From NCBI RefSeq assembly GCF_029626155.1, contig NZ_JARUBL010000001.1:2542001-2606000 (forward strand): a stretch of DNA of 64,000 nt, read 5' to 3'. The notes under the pieces were generated by a model. That model searched no databases. It saw only the letters and a program-made list of their open reading frames with translations, and was not told where the DNA came from. The position numbers and the translations under genes were made by a program. Below are positions 54,527-64,000 of the stretch, one piece after another. This DNA is from Solwaraspora sp. WMMD1047. GTDB taxonomy: Bacteria; Actinomycetota; Actinomycetes; Mycobacteriales; Micromonosporaceae. The first letter of the stretch is position 1; every line of letters starts with the position of its first letter.

Positions 54527-54820
54527 CCAGACGGGCGACTTCGCCGCCTGTGGTACCGGCGCACCGTGTGGGCAGTCGCCGACGCTCGCACCGGCCGACA
54601 ATCCACCGGCCGCACCCCCAGCACGACCGGTGCCCGTAACCACACCCATACGCAGACGACCCTCGGCTGTCGGCCGCTATCGCACTCCTGACCGAGACCC
54701 ATCGCACCGGGCGTGACCGGCGCGGCCTCGGCGTGGAGTTGGCGCGGAAGCTCAGCATCTCGCCGCGCACCGCACAGCGGTTGCTGTCGGAGGCGCGCGG
54801 CGCGGCCGAACGCGGCTGAT
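54527..54820 (+). pseudogene. relic of the 12863-13510 HTH gene
   Basis: LPDGRLRRLWYRRTVWAVAD and RTGRQSTGRTP match the intact gene's LPDGRRRRLWYRRTVWAVAD and RTGRQSTGRTP. After one or more frame changes the end matches too (GRDRRGLGVELARKLSISPR against GRDRRGLGVALAYQLGITPR) and closes with TGA at 54820. The DNA aligns with about 13212-13490; the first two thirds are missing. Confidence 0.8.
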
Positions 54821-54891
54821 CACGTGCCACTATCGACCAGCCGCCGATAACGGCTGAGCTTTCGTCGGCGGTCGCGTCTATTGTTACTGCC

Positions 54892-56226
54892 GTGGTTCTC
54901 CAGATCGATACCTCCGCACCGCTGCTGCGTCCGAGCCAGCTCACCGCTCTAGTTCGAGCTGTCGAGGGCGCCGATCCTCACGACGAGCATCGCTGGATCG
55001 AGTGGAAGTCGACCCTTGACCTGACCACAACGGCTGGTCTAGCTCACATCGTCAAGCACATCATCGGGCTGGCCAACCGTCAGCCCGCCGCCGCTCAGCG
55101 GGCCGGCGGCTTCGGCTACCTCCTCGTCGGCGTCGAGCCCGGCGCGATCAACGGTATAGCGACGATCGACCCGGAGACCCTGATCGGTCGGGTGCGTCCG
55201 TACGCTGGCGACGTGGTGCGGTGGACGCCGGAGTACGTCACGGTCGACGGAAAACAGGTCCTCGTCGTGATCGTGGACCCGCCAAAGCCCGGTGACCCCA
55301 TCCACTGCCTCCGCAAGCACATCGAGAAATTCCAAGCCACCACCATCTTTGTCCGCCACACCGGCCGTACCGATCCAGCCAACCCCGGCGATCTCGACCT
55401 GCTTCAGGCTCGTTTGCTCGAACGCACCCCGAGTCTGCAGATGACCGTGGCAGCGACCCCGCCGACCATCGAAGAGTCGCCCGACATCCACGATGTGGTG
55501 AGCAGGTGGGTAGGACAGCGACGCCCCGCTCTCCTTGCCGCGCGCCACCGGCCCGCTCGTCATCCCGGCGTGGACATGGTGGGCGTACGCAGCGGGTTCC
55601 TACGGCCAGTCCCAGACACTCGTACCGAAGAGCAGTACACCGAGGAAGTTGAAGAGTTTCTTGACGGGGCACAGGAAGTTCTCGTGCATCGTGGAGCTTG
55701 GGACCTGTTCCGGCACAAGCGCGCCTCGTTGACTCTGACGGTGACCAATCCTACCGACATTGGCTACACCGCCATTCGGCTTGTCGTGCATGTCCCTGGG
55801 CAGGTGCAGGGCTACCCCGAGGAACTGGTCGAGGCACTGGACGGAGACCGCCCTGATGCCCCGCGCCCCCCGAAGCCACTCGGCGCGCCCACCGTTCGCA
55901 ATCTCGTCCCAAGCCTTCCGGCTTTCGACTTCGCACCGCACATCCCCACGCCCGTGTATCCCGGCCCAGGTCCCTCGTTCACAGTGCGAGACAGCGGCTC
56001 GGTCACCATCGAGTACGACGACTTCGAGCTGCGTGCGGAAGACGCTGTGACCTTGGAGCCGGTGCCGCTGCTCGTACAGGAAGAACCGGGCGCCACGCTG
56101 ACCGCAACATGGTCCGCAACCGCTGCCGAAGTCCGGGGGCGCCTCACCGGCGAGTTCACCATTACGGTAGGTGCCAGCACGCTTGACCTGGAAAACCTGG
56201 ACGAGGAGCGCGATCGCGAGAAGTGA
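54892..56226 (+). CDS. AlbA_2 (Schlafen-type) domain protein
   Basis: 444 residues. N-terminal AlbA_2/Schlafen-like domain (about 20-150): RWIEWKSTLDLTTTAGLAHI, GGFGYLLVGVEPGAINGI, and VTVDGKQVLVVIVDPPKPGD. The rest is beta-rich (SLTLTVTNPTDIGYTAIRLV; GSVTIEYDDFELRAEDAVTL), like an immunoglobulin-type accessory domain. AlbA_2 proteins bind nucleic acid or cut tRNA in some relatives. No partner gene; in the defence island by position. Confidence 0.8.
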   Translation: MVLQIDTSAPLLRPSQLTALVRAVEGADPHDEHRWIEWKSTLDLTTTAGLAHIVKHIIGLANRQPAAAQRAGGFGYLLVGVEPGAINGIATIDPETLIGRVRPYAGDVVRWTPEYVTVDGKQVLVVIVDPPKPGDPIHCLRKHIEKFQATTIFVRHTGRTDPANPGDLDLLQARLLERTPSLQMTVAATPPTIEESPDIHDVVSRWVGQRRPALLAARHRPARHPGVDMVGVRSGFLRPVPDTRTEEQYTEEVEEFLDGAQEVLVHRGAWDLFRHKRASLTLTVTNPTDIGYTAIRLVVHVPGQVQGYPEELVEALDGDRPDAPRPPKPLGAPTVRNLVPSLPAFDFAPHIPTPVYPGPGPSFTVRDSGSVTIEYDDFELRAEDAVTLEPVPLLVQEEPGATLTATWSATAAEVRGRLTGEFTITVGASTLDLENLDEERDREK

Positions 56227-56406
56227 TCGCTGCGCCTCTCGTCGAGCGGCGTGTGGCGCTGCCATCTGACTTGGCGCTCCGCCGTTCTCGGGCCGGGCGG
56301 CGCTCGCCTCACTGTCACTCTTCGTCATCGGCCGAGGATGTCACCGGGGTCTGCTGCACCGGTAGGTGATATCTGAGATGGCTTGCCCCGTGGGCGGCCT
56401 GGAAGG

Positions 56407-56540
56407 ATGTCGCTGTGCCTAAGCCTCCGCGATGAGGTCGGGCGGGTTGCCCGTGACCGCGACCCGGGTGTAACGGTCGAGGAGATCGCGAAGGACTTCG
56501 GGGTCCAGTCGATGACGTTGTTCAAGTGGTGTTCTAGGGC
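56407..56540 (+). pseudogene. IS3-family OrfA relic
   Basis: RDRDPGVTVEEIAKDFGVQS and MTLFKWC correspond to the helix-turn-helix of IS3-type OrfA (VARNREPGVT.EQIAKDFG-like). The start of the family (VPKPP) is read in another frame 9 bp away, so it is frameshifted; the rest is gone. The remainder of 56227-56700 is empty. Confidence 0.6.
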
Positions 56541-56700
56541 AGGCCGCTCGACATTGGGCACGGATTCGGCACCTCATGGGTCATACCGTCCGCCCGCTCC
56601 GTGGGGGCGGCACCCCCGTACGTTTGGCTACTTTCGTGGCGGCTGGCGATGGAGTAGAAGCGAGTAGGCCAAACAGTCGGGACAGGTTGGAGGGACAGAC

Positions 56701-58062
56701 ATGGTCGTCGAGGGTCAGTTCTGGCTAGCCGGCACTGAAAACAAGGTGGCCGGCAGGCTCGACCTAGCGGGCGAGGCGCCCGTTCTTGAACTGGCTGGTG
56801 TCCTGACAGCGTTCGGTAGACCATCGTCGGCCCGGATGACAATTCATGGCAATTTGGACAAACTTGGAAATGTAACGCTCCTTGATGCGTACGTCGCCCG
56901 CCAAACCTTCTCGTCAGTGGGGGAGAGGGAACAGATCCGTGCGAGATATGCGTTGACGGCGATGGGACTCCTTGCGGACGCGGATGATCAATATGTCGGT
57001 ATCCGCATCGAGCTTACGGGTCTTGAGGGCTGGAGCGGGCAGGAAGGGCTGGCGTGGAACTTCGGGCCGCAGGGCGTTTCTGCGACCGTTCATAGTCCGA
57101 AGGTTGATCCCGTTGAAATTCCGAGTGGAGACGGAAGGCTGACCTTTTTTGGCTCGTACGGCAAGCGGGGATCGGGTCCGTTATCGTTGGAGCTATGGCG
57201 CGCCGTGTCGTATTGGGTTAGTGATCTAGCGCCAAGAAATCTTGATGCGATAGTTGCTGACCATGTTGATCCGCTTAGGGTTCTCACCACAATATGCGCG
57301 GATGGCGAATGCGACGTGCGAAGCGTTTACGTGGCACCGGCGGACATGTCGGAGAGATGGTTTCGCGTTTATGGTCCGACGGTTTGGGGAAAATTGCGCG
57401 ATGACGAGGAGCGGCGTGCCGCCCATTTCATCGAGTTCTCTGCAGTCGGTTTGTCGCGAATTGCTAAGTGGATCTCCATGCATGCAAAGCTAGATCCGCT
57501 TGGTTCGGCGGTAGCCGCCGCGAGGTTTTTACGAGAGCAGGACCTGTCTACGACGGTCTTTCAGTTGGCGTCTGCGGTAGAAGGTATGCATCGAAGGTTT
57601 TACGACGATGAGCCACGCATGGCTAAGGATGTGGCAAGAGTGGTTCGTCGAGCTGGCCGCCGCATATTTGGTCGCTTCGGTCCGGACGTGCTTAAGGCGG
57701 TTAATGACGGATTGTCATTTATTGGTCAGCCCACATTTGGTCATCGACTTTTGCGGATAATTAGAGAGATGGGCGAAATTAATCAGGAAGTATTTGGCCG
57801 AAGGCCGGATCTGTGGGTAGGTAAAGTTAAAGCGGCCCGTAATCGGATGGCGCACCAGTTACACGGAGATACCCCGATTTCTGAGCAGGAACAGTTGATC
57901 CTCGCAGAGTCTCTGTACTGGACCCTGGTCGCCCTAATGCTCCGCGAAGCTGGCGTAGCAACCAAGGACATCGCTGATGCGCTTATGCGGGAACGGCGCC
58001 TTGAATTCTTTCTCTTGCGCGCCAAATCCTGGATGCCTGACGTGTATGGCGATTCACCTTAA
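56701..58062 (+). CDS. ApeA/HEPN-like protein
   Basis: 453 residues; ATG with TGGAGG 8 bp upstream. The N-terminal half is beta-rich (FWLAGTENKVAGRLDLAGEA) and resembles ApeA N-terminal domains. The C-terminal half is helical with RNRMAH (about 380-385), an R-x4-H HEPN ribonuclease motif, preceded by LASAVEGMHRRFYDDEPRMA. Known ApeA proteins are single-gene anti-phage HEPN effectors. The DNA is clearly more AT-rich than its neighbours, suggesting recent transfer from another host. Confidence 0.75.
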   Translation: MVVEGQFWLAGTENKVAGRLDLAGEAPVLELAGVLTAFGRPSSARMTIHGNLDKLGNVTLLDAYVARQTFSSVGEREQIRARYALTAMGLLADADDQYVGIRIELTGLEGWSGQEGLAWNFGPQGVSATVHSPKVDPVEIPSGDGRLTFFGSYGKRGSGPLSLELWRAVSYWVSDLAPRNLDAIVADHVDPLRVLTTICADGECDVRSVYVAPADMSERWFRVYGPTVWGKLRDDEERRAAHFIEFSAVGLSRIAKWISMHAKLDPLGSAVAAARFLREQDLSTTVFQLASAVEGMHRRFYDDEPRMAKDVARVVRRAGRRIFGRFGPDVLKAVNDGLSFIGQPTFGHRLLRIIREMGEINQEVFGRRPDLWVGKVKAARNRMAHQLHGDTPISEQEQLILAESLYWTLVALMLREAGVATKDIADALMRERRLEFFLLRAKSWMPDVYGDSP

Positions 58063-58150
58063 GGTAGAGGTATACCGCGTAAGTCGCCTGATGGCTGTTC
58101 GCCGTACACTGCGACGGGTCAGATCAGACTGGCAGCGATCTTGATCGAGG

Positions 58151-60562
58151 TTATTCCGGAGGGAGTAGTCCTACCTGTCGCAATGGCTCACGCATGGTGT
58201 CGTCGTTCATCGTGTGTCCGTGTTCGAGGCTTTTGAGAACGACGTCGCTGTTCTGCGGCGTCAGGTCGACATGAAACGTGGACCACTGTGTGCACGTGGG
58301 GCAGTTTCTTCCAATGAGAAACGGGCGGAGTAAGTGCAGGCTGCCTTCCGCGTCCATTATGTAGAGACTTCCTCGTTCCAACTCATTGCTCGGGTACTCG
58401 ATCACCGTCGCCGGAACGACGGAGTGGTCGCCCATGAGTTCCTGCAGCGACACCGTCGCCGACCTTCGCAGGGCATCCCACCGGACACTTGACAAGTGAA
58501 CGAGACGTAGGTCGCTGAGGAACTCCGCACCCGCTAAGAGGACCCTGAGTCCTGCGTAGGCATCCGGCAGCAGCTCGGCCAGGTCGCCGCGACGTAGGTG
58601 TGCTCGATCGTTGCGATGCTCAGCCAGCCGAGCGCAGGCGTCCCTCATCTCTTTGGCGGCGAGCATTCGGCGCACCTCAATCAGAGGCTGGTCGTTCGGG
58701 AGACGCTTGAACTTCTTGCCGGTCACCTCGGTGAGGACTGCGACCCAGTCACCGAACGTGGGGCCGGCTCGGCCGCCAGCGAGTTTGTCGCGAACGCCTC
58801 TCACCGTGGAGATCTCGACGCCAGCATGCCTTGCCATCACGATGGCGATGATCGCCGTGTAGCTCAGCAGTACTTCGGCTGCCTCCAACACGGCATCGTA
58901 TGCGTGCAAGGACGGCTCGCCGCTCAGCTCGGCTTCAACTTGACGCCACCGGTATGCGATGGGGTGTGGATACCTGGTGCGTATGGCGTGCCCCTGGTCG
59001 TCGAGCAGCGCGGCTGCCTCCGTCCGCATCCGCAGGAGGCGGCCCGAACGGAGCAGCCGAGCCCTAGCTCTCTGCGGCTCCTCCGCCAGCGCCGACTCAA
59101 CAAGGCTGACTGCTTCGGCCCGCCACTCGTCCAGCCGTTCAGCCGCTCTGGTGAGGTCGATCAATGCCGAGGAGAGCGTCTCGTCCGGTTGAGGCACGGG
59201 CAATTCGCACAGGGCGCTCCTGAGGATACGAGCCCCGCCACCATAAGACGCCAGCGTCTTCGCCAGAGGCGTATTCAAAAACTGCCGTGCAAACGAGAGC
59301 TCGTATGGTCGCAGCGAGGTGCCCGGGCGCAGCACGATCACCGTGTCACCCGCAACGGCGGGCAGGTCGTGGGCCTTCACCTCGGCGACGACCAGTCCGC
59401 TCCGGTCGTGGGCTTGGTAAATCGACCGGACCAGCAGATCACCGGGGCGCAGGCAAGGATCCAGTGGCACATCAGCCCATTTGGTCTTTTCATCAGGCGG
59501 CGCGATGATCCCGTTGGGCCGGACATCTCGGCCCGTGATCACTCGAACGCTGCCGCTGGTGGGATCGTTGTGTAGCAACTGACGGTCATGCGTCGGATGG
59601 ATAGCCGATGCCGGCAGGTCGAAGATGTCCCCGAGCGTCACGGTCCGGCCGAATTCTGACAGCGCTGTACGCCGGTCCAGTACCGCAGGGTCGTGTCGGT
59701 CAAACGCCAGACTTTCACCGGGTGGTAGAGGATCGCGGATGACGTAGCCGAAGGTCCGTCTTCCACCCGCCATCTTCAGCAGGCGGGTGAAGTCCGCCTC
59801 CACGACCTTGGCGTCCTCGTTCATTGGAACGCGGAAGATCCGCGATGGCCTCGGTTCCAACGTGCGTCGGCGCAGCAGCATGGCGGCGACCTCGAAGGTG
59901 GCATGTATATGCGGCAGGAACCCGCGGGCGAACACCACGAGCGTCGCCTGCCAGTCCTGTGCGATGACTGCCCGTAGTTGACTGCGTCCCAGGTCCGTCA
60001 TAGTGCTCGCCGGGACAAGCGTGAGAAGCACTGGGTCATCCCCTGCTGGGCGGCAGTTCGCCAGCACCAGTTCGTGGGCGTTTCGTACCGCGATTCCGCG
60101 TTGGTGCAGCGTCGCTACCTCCGGTCGGAGCCGATCCCAAGGTGGCACTAGGACCACTGGGCCGTCAGGCAGCCGCCGGTGGACGACATCCACCATGTCC
60201 TCTAGCGAGACAGCCTGCTCATGCTCCCACCCTGCGATCGCTAACGCAGATAGAGGATCGCCTTCCATGTCTACGACCACCGGGACGCCCGTACCGGACA
60301 AGTCCATAGCCTGCGTGAGGAGCCGTTCCAGCAATGCCCATCCACCGGTCCACGTGGACTGACCCGGCATCATCAAATGGATCTCCGATCTCATGTGCCG
60401 CAACATGTCGTCGGCCGACAATGGTATCGCTCGCTCAAACCTGCTACGCCTACCTGCCACACGAAGCCGCCGCTGGCAGCTCCCACGCACCCGCCCCAGC
60501 GTCCAGGTACGGTCCGGGACGGGACTGGGCCGAGCGCTCCGCGCCACGTCCGTCAACGGCAC
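58151..60562 (-). CDS. TRD-like and HEPN-like defence protein
   Basis: 803 residues. The first 50 are Arg-rich and doubtful (ATG 60394 possible). Residues about 60-240 look like a degenerate N6-methylase half (PVVLVPPWDRL, LVVFARGFLPHIHATFEVAA). About 290-470 resembles a type I specificity-type target-recognition domain (TLGDIFDLPASAIHPTHD, VITGRDVRPNGII, LRPGDLLVRSIYQ). The C-terminal helical part carries RNDRAH (about 649-654), an R-x4-H HEPN motif. The decayed helicase gene ends 3 bp upstream, so they were one operon. Confidence 0.65.
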   Translation of the reverse strand: MPLTDVARSARPSPVPDRTWTLGRVRGSCQRRLRVAGRRSRFERAIPLSADDMLRHMRSEIHLMMPGQSTWTGGWALLERLLTQAMDLSGTGVPVVVDMEGDPLSALAIAGWEHEQAVSLEDMVDVVHRRLPDGPVVLVPPWDRLRPEVATLHQRGIAVRNAHELVLANCRPAGDDPVLLTLVPASTMTDLGRSQLRAVIAQDWQATLVVFARGFLPHIHATFEVAAMLLRRRTLEPRPSRIFRVPMNEDAKVVEADFTRLLKMAGGRRTFGYVIRDPLPPGESLAFDRHDPAVLDRRTALSEFGRTVTLGDIFDLPASAIHPTHDRQLLHNDPTSGSVRVITGRDVRPNGIIAPPDEKTKWADVPLDPCLRPGDLLVRSIYQAHDRSGLVVAEVKAHDLPAVAGDTVIVLRPGTSLRPYELSFARQFLNTPLAKTLASYGGGARILRSALCELPVPQPDETLSSALIDLTRAAERLDEWRAEAVSLVESALAEEPQRARARLLRSGRLLRMRTEAAALLDDQGHAIRTRYPHPIAYRWRQVEAELSGEPSLHAYDAVLEAAEVLLSYTAIIAIVMARHAGVEISTVRGVRDKLAGGRAGPTFGDWVAVLTEVTGKKFKRLPNDQPLIEVRRMLAAKEMRDACARLAEHRNDRAHLRRGDLAELLPDAYAGLRVLLAGAEFLSDLRLVHLSSVRWDALRRSATVSLQELMGDHSVVPATVIEYPSNELERGSLYIMDAEGSLHLLRPFLIGRNCPTCTQWSTFHVDLTPQNSDVVLKSLEHGHTMNDDTMREPLRQVGLLPPE

Positions 60563-60565
60563 CGG

Positions 60566-62624
60566 TCAGGTCGACGGGAAGATGACGGCTACGTCGTCGA
60601 CAGTGACGAGCTTCCCGAGCGACGGCCTGAGTAGCTTGCCAAGCCAGCCGTCTTCTTGAGGTAGGCGTGCCTCGATCCTGGTGCGGGCTTCACCGCGCGC
60701 TTCGGCGTTGCCGTTGCCGCACAGCGCGTCGTACTGGCGCAGCCTGTCAGCAAGCATGTCGTAGAGCCGGACAGCCGCGCCGTGGTTGACCAACACGACC
60801 TTGTCGTGGGCCGCCTCCGCGGCGTCGTCCGTGGTGGTGCTCGCCGGGGTAAGCAAGCAGCCGTAGACGCGGGTCTTCGCCGAGCGCCTGTTCTCGACCT
60901 CGATTTGCCCGAGCAGTTGGTTCACGTCGCCGCGCGTGAGTGGCTTGGGATTGCCCTTGGCAATGGTCTTGACCTCCCAGACCCGACGTTCGGCGCGCTT
61001 GACCGTGGACCAGGTCCAACGACAGTCCGTGGCGCTCTGCTCGGTCTTGGGTGGGCGTTCTCCGCTGGCGCCCACGAGGCGGGCGAGCATCTCAGCCCTT
61101 CGCACTGTTCGTCGTGGCTGCCGGTGAGTAGGGCGCGACCCGTGGACAGGACACGGTCGAACCGAGCACCGGCCTCGCGGCGCCAATCGTCCCAGGCGAG
61201 GAAGAACCGGTCGGTGTCGTCGGCTGTCTGCTCGTAGCCTTCGAGGTCGGCGACGGTGCGGGCCAGCCGGCGGAACCAGGTGGTGCGCGGGCCGTTGGAG
61301 GTGGCGTCCTCTAGCGCCTTGCGTGCGGCGGCCAGGTCCTGCGGGCGTCCTCGGTCGAAGTGTGCGTGGGCCTCAACGTAGCGCCAGAACGCGGCGTGCT
61401 CGGTTTCTCCGGCGGCAGCGAGTTGGGTCGCGGCTTCGCTAGCCCTCTTGGCTGCTCCCGCGTGGTCGCCGAGCCAGAGGTCGGTCGCCGCTGAGACTTC
61501 AGCGTCGGCACTGGATACGTCGCCGCTTCCACCAGTGTTGCGGCCAGGTCGCGCCTTGCGTCGAGAACCCGCCGCGTCGACGGGCCGGGCCGAGGTTAGG
61601 GTGTGCCCGGCTGGTTGCCAGAATGCAGAGCACGCGCGCAGGGTGCCGTCCCAGCCCTGGTCATAGATTTCTAGCGCGGTGCGGATGGTGGGTTCGGTGC
61701 CGGCGGGGATCGACTTGCGGACTGCCGGGTCGGCGAGCATATGGGCGAAGGTGGGGTCCAGGCCGAGGTAGAGGGATCGGTCGGTGGCGTCGCGGTTGGC
61801 GCGGCCGAGGGCCTGGGTGACCCGCTGGCCGACGCGGTGACGCATGAAACTGGCGTCGCCGAGGTAGGCGACGACGAACCGTTCGAACTCGCTGCTGGCC
61901 TGCGGGACGGCGGTGATGATGACCAGATCGCAGACATCGCCCGCGAGGTCGAGTCCGTCGTAGCGGCCCGCGGTGATCAGGTGCCCGTTCGCGACTCGGC
62001 TCCAGGTGTCGACCATCGCGTCGTCGCCGGGGCGAAGGCGGTAGACCTGCTGGCCGTCTGTGGTGAGAATCTCCTGGAGGGTGTCGGCTTCGGCGTGGCT
62101 GCCGCACAACCAGGCGGCCCGGCCTCCCGCGGCCTGGGCTTGGTTGAGTGCCCAGCCGAGGACGTCCTGGTCGAAGGGCTGCCCCGCGCTGGGGTTAAGT
62201 ACCAGGAGTCGCTCGCCCGTCGCGCCTGGCGGCAGCGGTTCAGCGGTGGTCAGGCGGGTGACCGGACGGCCACCGACGCGCCGTTGTAGGTCGTCCATCG
62301 AGCCGAGGGTGGCGGATAGGTAGATCCGGACGACATCCAGTCTCAGCGCTTCAGCTTCCTCCTCGACACGTTCGGCGAGTTGGCGCGTGCCGGTCAGGTA
62401 GGCCACCGACCATCCGCGCGGTCAAGGGCGTTGTCGGCGATCGGCAAGGCCAGCAGCGTCTTGCCCTCGCCGGTCGGCATCTCGATGGCCAGGTCTGCGG
62501 TGTCGAGGTGCTGCTCGGCGTACGCGGCCAGCACTTGGCGCTGGCCCGGCCGGAGCTGAGTGAACCTCGCCGAACCGAAGTCGACGAGGCGCTGTTCGAA
62601 GTCCGGTACCGCTGCGTGTGCCAC
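60566..62624 (-). pseudogene. DEAD/DEAH-type helicase, decayed
   Basis: Starts with RPGQRQVLAAYAEQHLDTAD and the Walker A region EMPTGEGKTLLALPIADNAL, then shifts frame near 62410 to VAYLTGTRQLAERVEEEAEA. The DExH region is missing: the text jumps from EEEAEALRLDVV to RIYLSATLGSMDDLQRRVGG (motif III onwards), so several hundred bases are deleted. A second shift near 61090 moves the C-terminal part (EVKTIAKGNPKPLTRGDVNQ) into the frame ending at 60566. Non-functional. Confidence 0.8.
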
Positions 62625-62849
62625 CGTCTATTCCTCCGTTCGCGCGGTCAACTCTACGACGCGGGGCGCTGGCGACCTGTCCGGCGACGGCCCTCGCGGG
62701 CCTGCGCCTACTTCGGGGTGCTCGCCGCGACACCGGCGGTGTCGTACCCCTGCGCCATGCTCGTAATGCCGCGGCCGTCCGGCCCCGCCGGGGCAGTACG
62801 CGGTACGGGACGCAGATAGATAGTGAGGCGGCGAGGTCGTGTCGCGAGG

Positions 62850-63504
62850 CAAGACGGTCACGTCCACGATCGACCGAACCGTACCGGGGCGCCAACCGGA
62901 TCTGCGTGGCGAAGGTGCCTACGAAGGCCGCCGCTGGCGCCGAGACCCGGCCGGTTCCACCGATCGCAAACTCTCGGTCCCACACCAGGGTCCTGGGGGC
63001 ACCCGCTCGATCCCGGAGATCAGCTGCCACATCCCGGACAAGATGTCCCCGGCCTGCCGCGACGGGATCATCACCGCGGTCATGAACCGGGAGAACCCCA
63101 GCGTCATCACCAGCACCGGCAGCTTCGTGCTGGGCTCGTGGACCGTCCGGTCGACCGGATCGATACCGGCATGCTCCGGCCGGATGACCGCCAGCCGCCT
63201 CCGCAACGGCGGCATGGAGTGCGGCCACTTGATCCGTTCAGCCACGACCGGCCGGGCATCCGCGGCCGCTCCGCCAGCAACGCTCTGATCTGCGGCTTGT
63301 ATGCATCCACGATCGAACCCTGCGGACGGCGTCGTACTTCGGCGGCCGGTGAGAAGCCAACGCAGCCCGCACCGTATCTCGGGCCACCCCGAGCCGCCGA
63401 GCGATCTCCTTGATCGGCACGCCCTCCGCACGACGCAAACGGCGGATTTCCGCCCAATCCTCCACTTTCAGCACTCTCTTCAAATACCGCAGAGGATCTG
63501 TCAA
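62850..63504 (-). pseudogene. IS21-family IstA transposase relic
   Basis: Begins MTDPLRYLKRVLKVEDWAEI with the HTH GVPIKEIARRLGVARDTVRA, continues in other frames with GSIVDAYKPQIRALLAERPR, RRRLAVIRPEHAGIDPVDRT, VLVMTLGFSRFMTAVMIPSR, and ends around WDREFAIGGTGRVSAPAAAF. At least three frameshifts and an internal loss; no istB. It directly precedes the decayed helicase, so it may mark how that operon was damaged. Confidence 0.8.
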
Positions 63505-63740
63505 AATTCGGAGACTCCTGGGGGTCAGTCTTTAGGAGGCTGTGACATCAGAACGGCTATGCTGTCGGACGGCAGCTCGCGCCTGCCGACCTTCCGGTCC
63601 AGCCTTCGCCCGCGTGGGGGCTGTTTGTGAGGAGGGAAAGGGTCTCCGACTCGCGTGGTCCTAACTTCGTCGTGCCCGGAATCGGGCTGTCATTGTCGTG
63701 ACGGCGGGGGTGCGCGGGGCTCCGCCGGTTGGGGAACGCG

Positions 63741-64000
63741 ATGACACGTCACAAGGCCCGCAAGCGTGCCGCCCGTCAGCGAATGGTTGAGCAAGACCAG
63801 CCGTACCTTCATGCCGCCGTCATCGTGCCAGTGCCGGACGAAGCGGACGAGGCGGATGAGGCGGATGAGGCGGCGCGAATCCGACGAGACGCAGAAGAGG
63901 CGTGGTGGTTCGTCCGCTGGCCATGCCCTGACGGCTGCCAGTCCGAGTACCGGGTATGGCAGGTCCCAGCTGGGTCGATGGTGAGCTGCGCTTCCTGCGG
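63741..64000 (+). CDS. hypothetical protein, 3' end outside the window
   Basis: 86 codons visible, open at the right edge. Basic start (MTRHKARKRAARQRM), a DEADEADEADEA repeat, then WWFVRWPCPDGCQSEYRVWQ and a CASC pair: a small zinc-ribbon type protein. No family named. GGGGAACGCG upstream is only a weak ribosome site. Gap 63505-63740 shows nothing else. Confidence 0.5.
   Translation, partial: MTRHKARKRAARQRMVEQDQPYLHAAVIVPVPDEADEADEADEAARIRRDAEEAWWFVRWPCPDGCQSEYRVWQVPAGSMVSCASC

Noticed and set aside
1-64000. CRISPR arrays, tRNA or rRNA genes
   Set aside because: No regularly spaced repeats, cloverleaf-like sequences or rRNA conserved stretches were noticed.

Overview
This 64 kb window is high-GC actinobacterial DNA. 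Codon usage, GTG starts, TGA stops that overlap the next start, and family content (DUF397 with XRE/DUF5753 regulators, LysM-BTAD protein, GPP34 protein) suggest a Micromonospora-like genome, but there is no rRNA or housekeeping marker to fix the genus. Almost everything in view is accessory: conjugation genes, regulators, a large biosynthetic or modification operon, a defence island and transposon debris. I saw no tRNA, rRNA or CRISPR array.

Layout. (1) 1-13.5 kb is one side of an integrative/conjugative element: a VirB4-type ATPase (cut by the window edge), a membrane protein, a VirD4-type coupling ATPase, a replication-relaxation protein and an M23 peptidase, then small zinc-ribbon, winged-helix and DUF932 cargo genes separated by strong GC-rich hairpins. 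(2) 13.5-31.5 kb is mixed: a membrane protein cut exactly by a 1408-bp IS701-like element with a CTAG duplication; a divergent pair made of a LysM/BTAD membrane regulator and a membrane-fused Hsp70-like protein; a flavoprotein with its regulator; a DUF397/DUF5753 pair; and a GPP34-permease-acetyltransferase-TetR block. (3) 31.7-44.0 kb is the centrepiece: about 17 plus-strand genes, mostly overlapping or nearly abutting. Regulatory and small genes are followed by folE-queC-queD-queE (GTP to preQ0), then a reverse-transcriptase-like protein whose YxDD box reads FADN, a short FGE/C-type-lectin-fold protein, a DUF6884-like protein, a GT2 and a GT4 glycosyltransferase, a radical-SAM enzyme, a phosphoribosyltransferase, a 5'-3' exonuclease-like protein and a PIG-L deacetylase. 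No queF was seen, so the route should stop at preQ0 (7-cyano-7-deazaguanine). (4) 44-64 kb is a worn defence island: an EACC1-caspase pair, an SF1 helicase whose nuclease tail is frameshifted, an Abi-C protein, an AlbA_2 protein, an ApeA/HEPN-like protein, a TRD-HEPN-like protein next to a decayed helicase, and relics of IS1380, IS3 and IS21 elements. Two relics here are decayed copies of genes that are intact at 13 kb and 24.6 kb.

How the genes may work together. The preQ0 operon has the enzymes to make a deazaguanine base and to attach ribose phosphate and sugars, so its product could be a glycosylated deazapurine nucleoside or a deazaguanine-modified nucleic acid. The RT-like, FGE-like and exonuclease-like genes do not belong to any preQ0 pathway I know, and that makes this the best candidate for an undescribed system. 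The 46-63 kb genes look like independent anti-phage modules, several of them being lost.
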